Positions 17,101-25,251 of a stretch of DNA of 64,000 nucleotides are shown in pieces (the stretch's first letter is position 1; the number at the start of each line of letters is the position of its first letter). Both the position numbers and the translations under genes were made by a program. The notes under the pieces are model-generated. The model was not told where the DNA came from and searched no databases. It was given only the letters and a program-made list of their open reading frames with translations. The stretch lies in the NCBI GenBank assembly GCA_963707695.1, contig CAVPQY010000007.1, positions 169,915 through 233,914 on the forward strand, read 5' to 3'. Origin of the DNA: JAOPZW01 sp963707695. Lineage in GTDB: Bacteria > Actinomycetota > Thermoleophilia > Solirubrobacterales > Solirubrobacteraceae.

Positions 17101-17162
17101 GGGGCACCTAGCATGGCAGCCGGGCCGGGCGGCGACCGCCCGGGTCCCCGGCCGGCCCGCGC

Positions 17163-18452
17163 CTAGACCGGCGCGCCGGCCTTGAGGTGCTCGTAGAGCG
17201 GGTGGCGGTCGGCGATCGCGGTGACGCGCTCGGCCAGCTCGTCGCGCCGGGCCTCGAAGGCGCCCGTCAGCGCCACGGCGATGATCCGCCCGACCTCCTC
17301 GAAGTCCTCGCCCTGCAGGCCCCGGGTGGCCAGGGCCGGCGTGCCGACGCGCAGGCCGCTCGTGACCATCGGCGGGCGCGGGTCGAAGGGCACGGCGTTG
17401 CGGTTGACCGTGATCCCGATGTCGTGCAGGCGGTCCTCGGCCTGCTGGCCGTCGAGCGCGCTCTCCCGCAGGTCGACGAGCACGAGGTGCACGTCGGTCC
17501 CGCCCGTGAGGACGTTCACCCCTTCGCCGGCGCCCAGCAGCTCGCGGGCGACGGCCTGCGCCCCCGCGACGGTGCGGCGCTGACGCTCGCGGAAGGCCTC
17601 GGTCATCGCGATGCGGAACGTCACCGCCTTGCCGGCCACGACGTGCTCGAGCGGCCCGCCCTGCTGGCCCGGGAACACCGCCGAGTCGATCTTCTTGGCG
17701 TGCTCCTGGCGGCACAGGATGAGGCCGCTGCGCGCGCCGCCCAGCGTCTTGTGCACGGTCGAGGTCACGACGTCCGCGTGGGGCACGGGCGAGGGGTGCA
17801 GCCCCGCCGCGACGAGCCCGGCGAAGTGCGCCATGTCGACCACGAGGTACGCGTCGACCTCGTCGGCGATGGCGCGGAAGGCCTCGAAGTCCAGCGTGCG
17901 CGGGTAGGCGCTCCAGCCGGCCATGATGAGCTTGGGGCGCCGCTCGCGGGCGATGCGCGCGACGGCGTCCATGTCGATGAGCGAGGTCTCGCGGTCGACC
18001 TCGTACGGCGCGATGTCGTAGAGGCGCCCGGAGACGTTGAGCTTCATGCCGTGGGTCAGGTGCCCGCCGTGGGGCAAGGCCAGGCCCATGATCGTGTCGC
18101 CCGGCTGCAGGAGGGCGTGGTAGACCGCCGCGTTCGCCTGGGCGCCGGCGTGCGGCTGCACGTTGGCGTGCTCGGCCCCGAACAGCTCCTTCGCGCGGTC
18201 GATCGCGAGCTGCTCGATGACGTCGACGAACTCGCAGCCGCCGTAGTACCGGCGCCCCGGATAGCCCTCGGCGTACTTGTTCGTCAGGACGCTGCCCTGG
18301 GCCTCGAGGACGGCCTGGGGCACGAAGTTCTCGGAGGCGATCATCTCCAGCGTCCGCTGCTGGCGGTCCAGCTCGTGGGCGATGGCGTCGGCGACCTCGG
18401 GGTCGACGTCCGCCAGGGGGCGGGAGAAGAAGTCGGGCGGCAGCTCGGTCAC
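17163..18452 (-). CDS. glyA: Serine hydroxymethyltransferase
   Basis: The protein has 429 residues, starting at GTG 18452. It interconverts serine and glycine with tetrahydrofolate, feeding one-carbon metabolism. Family features seen are LEMIASENFVPQAVLEAQGS, the YPGRRYYGGCEFVD segment, VDMAHFAGLVAAG and the PLP lysine in STVHKTLGGARSG. Length is standard. The GTG overlaps the stop of the upstream epimerase gene by 4 bp (GTGA), indicating coupled translation. No glycine riboswitch is present in the short upstream space. Confidence 0.97.
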   Translation of the reverse strand: MTELPPDFFSRPLADVDPEVADAIAHELDRQQRTLEMIASENFVPQAVLEAQGSVLTNKYAEGYPGRRYYGGCEFVDVIEQLAIDRAKELFGAEHANVQPHAGAQANAAVYHALLQPGDTIMGLALPHGGHLTHGMKLNVSGRLYDIAPYEVDRETSLIDMDAVARIARERRPKLIMAGWSAYPRTLDFEAFRAIADEVDAYLVVDMAHFAGLVAAGLHPSPVPHADVVTSTVHKTLGGARSGLILCRQEHAKKIDSAVFPGQQGGPLEHVVAGKAVTFRIAMTEAFRERQRRTVAGAQAVARELLGAGEGVNVLTGGTDVHLVLVDLRESALDGQQAEDRLHDIGITVNRNAVPFDPRPPMVTSGLRVGTPALATRGLQGEDFEEVGRIIAVALTGAFEARRDELAERVTAIADRHPLYEHLKAGAPV

Positions 18453-19435
18453 GTGGCCGACGGTACCAGCCCCGCCAGTCCCTCCTCGTGCGTCACGAGG
18501 GGCGCGTAGCCGAGGTCGCGGCGGGCTCGCGCGTCGCTCAGCGTGCACTCCAGCGCGGAGACCCAGACCGAGAACCGCGTGACCGGGGGACGGCCGGGCA
18601 GCCGGAGGTGGCGCCACGCGCGCTCGCCCGCCCCGGCCAGCGCGCGGGCGACGGGCAGCGGCACGCTGCGGTCGGGCGGCGCGACGCCCTGGGTGGCCAG
18701 GAGCGCCGTGACGAACTCGCGGAAGACGACCGAGGGGCCGTCCGTGACGAACCACACGCCCCCGCTCGCGCCGCGCGTGGCGGCGAGCACCAGGCCCTCG
18801 ACGACGTTGTCGACGTGCGACGTCGACGTCCGCTGGCGGCCGCCGCCGATCCACGCGAAGCGCCCCGACCGGACCATCTCGGTCATGACCGGCAGGAGCG
18901 TCGTGTCGCCCGCGCCCCAGACGAACCGCGGCCGCACGACGACGGTCTCCAGCCCGCCGTGGCCGGCCTCGAGCACGACCTCCTCGGCGCGGGCCTTCGT
19001 GGCGCTGTAGAGGACGGGCGAGCCGAAGGCCAGCGGCGTGCGCTCGTCGGCGGCGACGAGCGGCTGGCCGTGCAGGAGCGCCGCCTCGGTCCCGACGTGG
19101 ACGACCCGCCGCACCCCGGCTCGGCGGGCCGCGTCGACGACGTTGCGGGTGCCCTGGACGTTGACGCGCTCGAACTCGGCCGGGTGACCCCAGTCGCCGA
19201 GGTGCGCGGCCGCGTGGACGACGACGTCGGCACCCGTCATCCCGTGCTCCAGCGCGGCGACGTCGTCGAGGTCGCCGTGGACCGGGTCGGCGCCGTTCGC
19301 CCGCACCGCGTCCGCGGCGCCCGCGCTCCGCGCGAGGGCCGCGACGGTCCCGCCCTCGGCGACCAGCCGGCGGATCAGCGCCCCGCCGATGAAGCCGGAA
19401 CCTCCGGTCACGAAGGCATGCGCGGGGGCGGACAT
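18449..19435 (-). CDS. NAD-dependent epimerase/dehydratase (extended SDR)
   Basis: The protein has 328 residues. The N-terminal Rossmann motif is FVTGGSGFIGGALIRRL. The catalytic pair is Y-x-x-x-K in LYSATKARAEE, with a preceding serine in AFGSPVLYS. The pattern resembles 3-beta-hydroxysteroid dehydrogenase/dihydroflavonol reductase-type SDRs acting on sugars, sterols or quinol side chains; the substrate cannot be set. It is co-transcribed with glyA by a 4-bp overlap, which gives no clear functional hint. Confidence 0.85.
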   Translation of the reverse strand: MSAPAHAFVTGGSGFIGGALIRRLVAEGGTVAALARSAGAADAVRANGADPVHGDLDDVAALEHGMTGADVVVHAAAHLGDWGHPAEFERVNVQGTRNVVDAARRAGVRRVVHVGTEAALLHGQPLVAADERTPLAFGSPVLYSATKARAEEVVLEAGHGGLETVVVRPRFVWGAGDTTLLPVMTEMVRSGRFAWIGGGRQRTSTSHVDNVVEGLVLAATRGASGGVWFVTDGPSVVFREFVTALLATQGVAPPDRSVPLPVARALAGAGERAWRHLRLPGRPPVTRFSVWVSALECTLSDARARRDLGYAPLVTHEEGLAGLVPSAT

Positions 19436-19475
19436 GGTGCGATCCTATGCCCCCAGCCCCGAGCCGAGGCACGCC

Positions 19476-19763
19476 TTGAGCGACGACCAGCCGACCGTCC
19501 CGCGCTCCGCCTTCGACCAGCTCGCGCGCGAGCGCGACTACCACCGGACACTGCGCCAGTCCTGGTACGACCAGTGGCGCCGCGACAGCGAGGGCCGGCT
19601 GCTGGCGGAGCGCGACCTCGCCGCCGCCCGGGTCGCGCTGGCGCACGCGCGCGACCTGCTCGAGGCGTGGACGACCTGCCACGAGGACCCGGCGCTGCGC
19701 CGGCGCACCGAGCAGATCGTCCAGGAGCTCGAGACCGCCCTGGCCCCGCGCGACGTCTGGTAG
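19476..19763 (+). CDS. Small helical hypothetical protein
   Basis: About 95 residues from TTG 19476, behind GAGCCGAGG; starts at 19434 or earlier would overlap the divergent epimerase start. The sequence is strongly alpha-helical and charged (FDQLARERDYHRTLRQSWYD, LLAERDLAAARVALAHARDL) and probably forms a coiled coil, with one Cys near residue 69. No family is recognised. Codon third positions are almost all G or C, as in neighbouring genes, which supports coding. It converges on tsaC with a 4-bp gap. Confidence 0.6.
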   Translation: MSDDQPTVPRSAFDQLARERDYHRTLRQSWYDQWRRDSEGRLLAERDLAAARVALAHARDLLEAWTTCHEDPALRRRTEQIVQELETALAPRDVW

Positions 19764-19767
19764 GCGG

Positions 19768-20391
19768 TCAGGCCGCGCCGTCGAGGGCGGCCCGGACCGC
19801 CCCGGCCGGCACCGCGCCCTCGCGCAGGACCGACCAGCGCGCGTCGAGCTCGAAGGCGCGCAGGTCGACGACCGTCGACGGCGCACCCGGCAGCGCGCCG
19901 CCGTCCAGGACGAGGTCGGCCTCGGCGCGGATCTCCGCCGGCACCTCGTCGAGGGTCCGCGGGTCGGGGCCGCCGGCGAGGTTCGCGCTCGACTGCAGCA
20001 CGGGCCACGAGACGCCGCGCAGCGCGGCGAGCGCGGGCGGCCAGGCCGGGACCCGGACGCCGAGCGCCGACGGGTCGGCGCCGCAGGCCAGCGGAAAGCG
20101 GTGCGCCGGGTTCGGCACGACCGTCGTCACCGCGCCGGGCAGCAGGGCGCGCATCGCCGCCTGCGTGCGCGGACCGAGCTCGGGCAGCGCGGCCAGGGCG
20201 AGGTCGGGTGCGAAGAACAGCACGGCCGAGGGCTTGTCCAGCCGGCGGCGCTTGAGGGCGGCGAGCCGGTGCACCGCCTCGACCGTGTCCGGCTCGCAGG
20301 CCAGGCCGTAGACCGTGTCGGTGGGCAGGACGGCGACCCCCCCGACCGCGATGCAGCGCGCGAGGACCTCGGCGTCGCGGAGCGCGAGCAT
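19768..20391 (-). CDS. tsaC: L-threonylcarbamoyladenylate synthase (Sua5/YrdC/YwlC)
   Basis: The protein has 207 residues and makes threonylcarbamoyl-AMP for the t6A37 modification of ANN-decoding tRNAs. Typical segments are VLPTDTVYGLACEPD, LKRRRLDKPSAVLF and the C-terminal QSSANLAGG with DLVLDGGALPGAPSTVVDL. It lacks the extra Sua5 C-terminal domain, so it is TsaC-like in length. It lies 6 bp after prmC on the same strand, a common actinobacterial order (prfA, prmC, tsaC). Confidence 0.92.
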   Translation of the reverse strand: MLALRDAEVLARCIAVGGVAVLPTDTVYGLACEPDTVEAVHRLAALKRRRLDKPSAVLFFAPDLALAALPELGPRTQAAMRALLPGAVTTVVPNPAHRFPLACGADPSALGVRVPAWPPALAALRGVSWPVLQSSANLAGGPDPRTLDEVPAEIRAEADLVLDGGALPGAPSTVVDLRAFELDARWSVLREGAVPAGAVRAALDGAA

Positions 20392-20397
20392 CGCCGC

Positions 20398-21243
20398 TCA
20401 GCGCCGCCCGACGACGACGCGGTCGATCCCCGCCAGGTCCGGGCGCACCGTCACGGCGAACCCCGCGCCGGCCATGATCCCGGCGAGCTCGGCGGCCTGC
20501 CCCGACCCCGTCTCGAGCGCGAGCAGCGAGGCCGCCGTGGCGGCCGCCTGGGCCACGAGGCGGCGCGTGACGTCCAGCCCGTCCTCGCCGCCGAAGACCG
20601 CGAGCGCGGGCTCGTGGTCGGTGATCTCCCGCTGCAGCGACGGCCGGTCGGCCTGGGCGACGTAGGGCGGGTTGGCCAGCACGGCGTCGAGGCCGGGGCG
20701 GCCGGGGTCCTCGACGCCCTCCAGCAGGTCGGCGCGCCGGAAGGCGACGTCGAGCCCCAGCCGCGTGGCGTTGGCGCGCGCGACGTCCAGCGCCTCCTCG
20801 GAGACGTCGGTCGCCAGGACGTCGAGGTCGGGCCGTTCGTCCTTGAGCGCGAGCGCGACCGCGCCGCTGCCCGTGCCGACGTCGGCGACGCGCGCGCCGC
20901 GCGGCAGCTCGAGGCCGACCTCGACGAGCGTCTCGGTCTCGGGCCGTGGGATGAGCACGCGGTGGTCGACGTCGAGGTCCAGGCGGCGGAACCCGCGGCG
21001 CCCGACGAGGTAGGCGACGGGCTCGTGCCCGGCCGAGCGGCGGCGGACGAGGTCCTGGAAGGCGCGGACCGCCGGCCCCTCGACCGGCCGGTCGCCGTGC
21101 AGCACGACCTGGGTGCGGTCGACGCCGAGCACGTGGGCGAGCAGGAGCTCGGCGTCGAGCCGGGGCGTGTCGCTGCCCGCGGCGCCGATGGCCACGGCCG
21201 CCGAGTCCACGGCCTCGCGGGCCGGCACCCCGCGGAACGCCAC
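20398..21243 (-). CDS. prmC: Release factor glutamine N5-methyltransferase
   Basis: The protein has 281 residues and methylates the glutamine of the GGQ motif in release factors. The N-terminal helical domain is followed by an SAM-binding fold (VADVGTGSGAVALALK) and the catalytic NPPY in DAVLANPPYVAQ. The partner prfA is directly upstream with 1 bp between the genes. Length is typical. Confidence 0.94.
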   Translation of the reverse strand: MAFRGVPAREAVDSAAVAIGAAGSDTPRLDAELLLAHVLGVDRTQVVLHGDRPVEGPAVRAFQDLVRRRSAGHEPVAYLVGRRGFRRLDLDVDHRVLIPRPETETLVEVGLELPRGARVADVGTGSGAVALALKDERPDLDVLATDVSEEALDVARANATRLGLDVAFRRADLLEGVEDPGRPGLDAVLANPPYVAQADRPSLQREITDHEPALAVFGGEDGLDVTRRLVAQAAATAASLLALETGSGQAAELAGIMAGAGFAVTVRPDLAGIDRVVVGRR

Positions 21244-21244
21244 C

Positions 21245-22297
21245 TCAGCCCTCGAGCCGGCGGCGCTTCTCGTCGGCGGCCAGCGCGTCGGTGAAGCCGT
21301 CGAGCTCCCCCTCGAGGACCGCGTCGAGGTTGTGCTGGGTGACCTTGACGCGGTGGTCGGTCACCCGGCGCTCGCCGTAGTTGTAGGTCCGGATCTTCTC
21401 CGCGCGGTCGCCCGTGCCCACCTGCGAGCGGCGGTCGGCGGCGAGCTCCGCCTGCTGCTCGGCCAGCGCCCGCTCGTACAGGCGGGCGCGCAGCACGCGC
21501 ATCGCCTTCTCGCGGTTCTGGAGCTGGCTCTTCTCGTCCTGCATCGACACCACGACGCCGGAGGGCCTGTGCGTGATCCGCACGGCCGAGTCGGTCGTGT
21601 TGACGGACTGGCCGCCGGGGCCGGACGAGCGGTAGACGTCGACCTGCAGGTCGTTGGGGTCGACGTGGACGTCGACGTCCTCGGCCTCCGGCAGCACCGC
21701 CACGGTGGCCGTCGAGGTGTGCGTGCGACCCTGGGACTCCGTGGCCGGCACGCGCTGGACGCGGTGCGTCCCGCCCTCGAACTTGAAGACGGAGTACGCG
21801 CCGTCGCCCTTGATGGCGAAGGTGTACTTGCCGTCGGCCGCGTCGAGGGGCTCGGCCTTGAAGCCGCGGCGCTCCGCGTAGCGCGTGAGCATGCGGTAGA
21901 GGTCGCCGGCCCAGAGGTCGGCCTCCTCCCCGCCGGCGCCCCCCTGGATCTCGACGATCACGTCCTTGTCGTCGTTGGGGTCGCGCTCGACCATGGCCAG
22001 GCGCAGCTCCTCCTCGAGCTCCTCCTGGCGGGCGCGGGCGGCGTCGAGCATCTCGCGCAGCTCGGCCTCGTCGCCGCCCTCGGCCAGCAGCTCCTGGGCC
22101 CCGGCGGCGTCGTCGCGGGTCCGGCGCCACTCGGCGGCGAGCCGCGCGGCCTGCGCGAGGCGGCGGTACTCCCGCCCGACCTCGGCGTAGCGGCTGCGGT
22201 CGGAGATCACGGCCGGGTCGACGATCTGCTCCGACAACTCGGCGAAGCGACGCTCGACCTGCTCGACCAGCCCCTCGATGAGGTCCGTGTCGGCCAC
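21245..22297 (-). CDS. prfA: Peptide chain release factor 1
   Basis: The protein has 350 residues and terminates translation at UAA and UAG. The GGQ loop is SSGPGGQSVNTTDSAVRITH, and the downstream segment MQDEKSQLQNREKAMRVLRA is standard. The acidic helical N-terminal domain is present, and domain 2 carries HRVQRVPATESQGRTHTS. It follows DUF1385 by 3 bp and precedes prmC. Confidence 0.97.
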   Translation of the reverse strand: MADTDLIEGLVEQVERRFAELSEQIVDPAVISDRSRYAEVGREYRRLAQAARLAAEWRRTRDDAAGAQELLAEGGDEAELREMLDAARARQEELEEELRLAMVERDPNDDKDVIVEIQGGAGGEEADLWAGDLYRMLTRYAERRGFKAEPLDAADGKYTFAIKGDGAYSVFKFEGGTHRVQRVPATESQGRTHTSTATVAVLPEAEDVDVHVDPNDLQVDVYRSSGPGGQSVNTTDSAVRITHRPSGVVVSMQDEKSQLQNREKAMRVLRARLYERALAEQQAELAADRRSQVGTGDRAEKIRTYNYGERRVTDHRVKVTQHNLDAVLEGELDGFTDALAADEKRRRLEG

Positions 22298-22300
22298 GCG

Positions 22301-23290
22301 TCAGGCCACGACCTCGAGGCCGACGAGCTCCTCCGGGGCGGTCTCCCCCGGGCGCTCGACCTCGAGGACGGCGCCCATCGCGGCGATCGCCACGGCGAGC
22401 TGCGCGAGGTCGGGCTCGCGCGTGGTGAGGCGCTGCAGCTGCATCCCCGGCCACATCAGGACCTGGGCCCACCGGTGGCGGCGGTAGCGGCCGAAGAGCT
22501 TGATGACCTCGAAGGCCAGCCCGGCGACGACCGGGATCCCGAGGATCCGCGAGAGGAAGAGCCAGTACCACTCGGGCGTGCCCAGCGGGGCGAAGACCAC
22601 GATGGCCACGATCATCACGATGAGCAGGAAGCTCGTGCCGCAGCGCGGGTGCAGGCGCGTGAAGCGCTGCGCGTTCTCGGGCGTGAGCTCCAGGCCGGCC
22701 TCGTAGCACGAGATCGTCTTGTGCTCGGCGCCGTGGTACTGGAAGACGCGCTGGAGGTCCTTCATCCGGCTGATGAGCCAGAGGTAGCCGAGGAAGATCG
22801 TGATGCGCACGAGCTTCTCGACGATGACGAAGGCCAGGCTGCCGGGGAGCTCGTCCTTGACGAGGCTCGTCAGCCCGGCGGGCAGGAGGAAGAAGAGGCC
22901 GACGGCGAGCGCGACGGCGAGGACGACGGTGCCGCCCCAGGTGCCCTTGCCGATCTCCTGCTCGCCCTCGGGGAGCTGCGCGTTGGCGCTGATGCCGAGC
23001 GCCTTGAAGCCGATGGAGAGCGACTCGCCCAGCGCGACGACGCCGCGGACGATCGGCCAGCGCAGCACCCGGTGGCGCTTGAGCACGCTGACGAGCGGGA
23101 ACGAGCGCACCTCGATGTCGCCGAGGGGCGCCTCGTCGGGTTCGAGCCCGTGGTCGGCGACCTGGTCGGGCAGCGGCCTGCGGACCGCGACCGCCCAGGT
23201 CGAGACCCCGCGCATCATGACGCCCTCGAGGACGGCCTGGCCGCCGACGGGGGCGTCGCGCTGCGCTCGGAGGCGTCCCTCGTCGGCCAC
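22301..23290 (-). CDS. DUF1385 membrane protein
   Basis: The protein has 329 residues and begins with the family hallmark VGGQAVLEGVMMRG. Membrane helices include WGGTVVLAVALAVGLFFLLP and FLLIVMIVAIVVFAPLG. The central segment has the conserved YHGAEHKTISCYEAG and LHPRCGTSFLL. DUF1385 proteins sit between rpmE and prfA in many Gram-positive genomes, as here; their biochemical role is not known to me. The His/Cys in HRVH-like positions and AEHK could bind a metal, which is inference. Confidence 0.9.
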   Translation of the reverse strand: MADEGRLRAQRDAPVGGQAVLEGVMMRGVSTWAVAVRRPLPDQVADHGLEPDEAPLGDIEVRSFPLVSVLKRHRVLRWPIVRGVVALGESLSIGFKALGISANAQLPEGEQEIGKGTWGGTVVLAVALAVGLFFLLPAGLTSLVKDELPGSLAFVIVEKLVRITIFLGYLWLISRMKDLQRVFQYHGAEHKTISCYEAGLELTPENAQRFTRLHPRCGTSFLLIVMIVAIVVFAPLGTPEWYWLFLSRILGIPVVAGLAFEVIKLFGRYRRHRWAQVLMWPGMQLQRLTTREPDLAQLAVAIAAMGAVLEVERPGETAPEELVGLEVVA

Positions 23291-23328
23291 GGTTCGGAGC
23301 GGGGTGAGCCGGTGCCGGCTGCCCGCTG

Positions 23329-23544
23329 CTACGCGTCGCCGCGGGCGCGCTTGGACGCGCGGCGGCGGAACCGCTCGACGCGGCCGCCGGTGTCCACGAG
23401 CTTCTGCCGGCCCGTGTAGAACGGGTGGCAGTTCGAGCAGATCTCGACGTGGATCTCAGGCTGGGTCGAGCGCGTCGTGAACTCGTTGCCGCAGGTGCAG
23501 CGCACGTGGGCCTCGACGTACTCGGGGTGGATCTCGGTCTTCAT
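23329..23544 (-). CDS. rpmE: 50S ribosomal protein L31
   Basis: The protein has 71 residues, starting at ATG 23544. It keeps the zinc-binding cysteines: CTCG near 15–18 and CSNCHPFYTG near 35, making it the C+ (zinc) form, not a zinc-independent paralog. A basic tail (RFRRRASKRARGDA) ends it. A −10-like TACAAT at 23559–23554 on the minus strand predicts a start site only a few bases before the ATG, so the message is probably leaderless or nearly so. Confidence 0.96.
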   Translation of the reverse strand: MKTEIHPEYVEAHVRCTCGNEFTTRSTQPEIHVEICSNCHPFYTGRQKLVDTGGRVERFRRRASKRARGDA

Positions 23545-23608
23545 CGCCGGTCCATTGTAGCCCTCCGGACCTCCAGCCCCGGGGCCCTCCTGCCGATGGG
23601 CTGGACAG

Positions 23609-25225
23609 ATGGGCAACGGCCGCGATGCGTTCACGACGGACCTCGTCGGGTTCCGGCTCCGCCTGCGTGGCATCCAGGCGGGGGTCTGGCTCGGCGTGTG
23701 CTGCTGCCTGTTCGGGACCGCCTACAGCGCCCTGACCTGGTCGCAGGGCCACCGCACGACGGTCCTCGCGGTCTCCGCGGTCGCCCTGGCCGGCTCGCTG
23801 CTGCTCTCGCGGGCGCCCTTCGGGACGCTCCTCGAGCACGCGGCGCTGCGCGAGACGCTGCTGCTCGGCTACAGCGCCCTCCTCGTGGCGCTGTTCGGGC
23901 TCGCCGCCGCCTTCGACGGCGGCGCGGACAGCCCGCTGGCGGTCGCGCTGGTCCTGCCCGTCGTCTTCGCCGGCCTGTCCTCCCCCTTCGCCTCGGTGCT
24001 CGTGACCGGCGCGATGGCGCTGGCCGCGTACCTCGCGCTCGCGCTGGCCCTGGGCGGCGCGTCGGCGGCCGACGCCTTCTTCTTCTCCGCGGTGCTGGCC
24101 TGCAGCGCCTGGATGGGTGCGTGGCAGGCGCGTACGCAGCAGCTCCAGCGCGCCGAGCTGGATCGCGCCTCGCGCACGGACCCGCTCACGGGCTGCCTGA
24201 ACCGACGCGGCTTCGAGGAGCGCTTCGCGGTCGAGCTGCGCCGCGCCGAGCGCTCGGGACAGCCGCTCGGCTACCTCCTCATCGACCTCGACTGCTTCAA
24301 GGAGCTCAACGACCTCCACGGCCACGCCGCCGGCGACGAGCACCTGCGCTGGGTCGTCGCGACCCTCACGCGGACGCTCGGGGAGCGCGGGACGGTCGGA
24401 CGGCTGGGCGGCGACGAGTTCGCGGTCCTCGTCCGGGGCGCGGGCTCGCGTGAGGCGCACGCGACGGCGCGGGGGCTGCGCGACGCGCTCGCGACCCGTG
24501 CGCCGGCGTCGCTGGGCGCCGCCTCCCTGCCGGCCGACGGCCGCGAGCGTGAGGAGCTCCACCACCAGGCCGACGTCCGGCTCTACGCGATCAAGCACGG
24601 GCGCTCGGCCGTCCAGGTGCCCGCGCGCCGGCGCGAGCTCTCCTGGGCGACCGCGCTGGCGGCGGCCGTCGACCGCCGTGTCGACGGCGGCGCCCACCCG
24701 CACTCGCAGGCCGTCGCGGACCTCGCCGTCGCGATCGGGCGCCGGCTGGGCTGGGCGGAGGCGCGGCTCGCGCAGCTGCGGATCGCGGCGATCCTCCACG
24801 ACGTCGGCAAGGTCGCCATCCCCGACGAGCTGCTGCGCAAGGAGGGCCCGCTCGCGGACGAGGAGCTCGCCGTCGTGCGCAGCCACGCCGCCCTCGGCGC
24901 CGAGCTCGTCGCGCAGATCGAGGGCCTCGAGGGGCTCGTCCCGTGGATCCGGCACGTGCACGAGCGCCTCGACGGGACGGGCTACCCGCGCGGCCTGGCC
25001 GGCGAGGACATCCCGCCGGAGTCGCGCGTCATCGCCGTGGCCGACGCCTGGGACGCGATGACGTCCGGCCGGCCCCACCGCGAGCCGCTCGCGCGCGAGG
25101 CGGCCGTGGCCGAGCTGCGACGCGGCTGCGGGACCCACTTCGACGGGCGCTGCGTCGAGCTGCTGCTCGACGAGCTCGGCGACGCACCCGTCGCCCGGGA
25201 CGCCGGCGCGGCCGCCGCGGCCTGA
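23609..25225 (+). CDS. GGDEF and HD-GYP domain cyclic-di-GMP protein
   Basis: The protein has 538 residues. Residues ~20–165 hold about six membrane helices. A GGDEF domain follows with intact RLGGDEFAV; no RxxD inhibitory site lies five residues before it. The C-terminal HD-GYP domain has HDVGKVAIPDELL and HERLDGTGYP. Diguanylate cyclase and phosphodiesterase activities may therefore coexist, or the HD-GYP part may act on another nucleotide. The protein stands alone and diverges from rpmE, with 65 bp between. Confidence 0.9.
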   Translation: MGNGRDAFTTDLVGFRLRLRGIQAGVWLGVCCCLFGTAYSALTWSQGHRTTVLAVSAVALAGSLLLSRAPFGTLLEHAALRETLLLGYSALLVALFGLAAAFDGGADSPLAVALVLPVVFAGLSSPFASVLVTGAMALAAYLALALALGGASAADAFFFSAVLACSAWMGAWQARTQQLQRAELDRASRTDPLTGCLNRRGFEERFAVELRRAERSGQPLGYLLIDLDCFKELNDLHGHAAGDEHLRWVVATLTRTLGERGTVGRLGGDEFAVLVRGAGSREAHATARGLRDALATRAPASLGAASLPADGREREELHHQADVRLYAIKHGRSAVQVPARRRELSWATALAAAVDRRVDGGAHPHSQAVADLAVAIGRRLGWAEARLAQLRIAAILHDVGKVAIPDELLRKEGPLADEELAVVRSHAALGAELVAQIEGLEGLVPWIRHVHERLDGTGYPRGLAGEDIPPESRVIAVADAWDAMTSGRPHREPLAREAAVAELRRGCGTHFDGRCVELLLDELGDAPVARDAGAAAAA

Positions 25226-25251
25226 GCCCGCGCCGGCCGCCGCCCGCGGTC

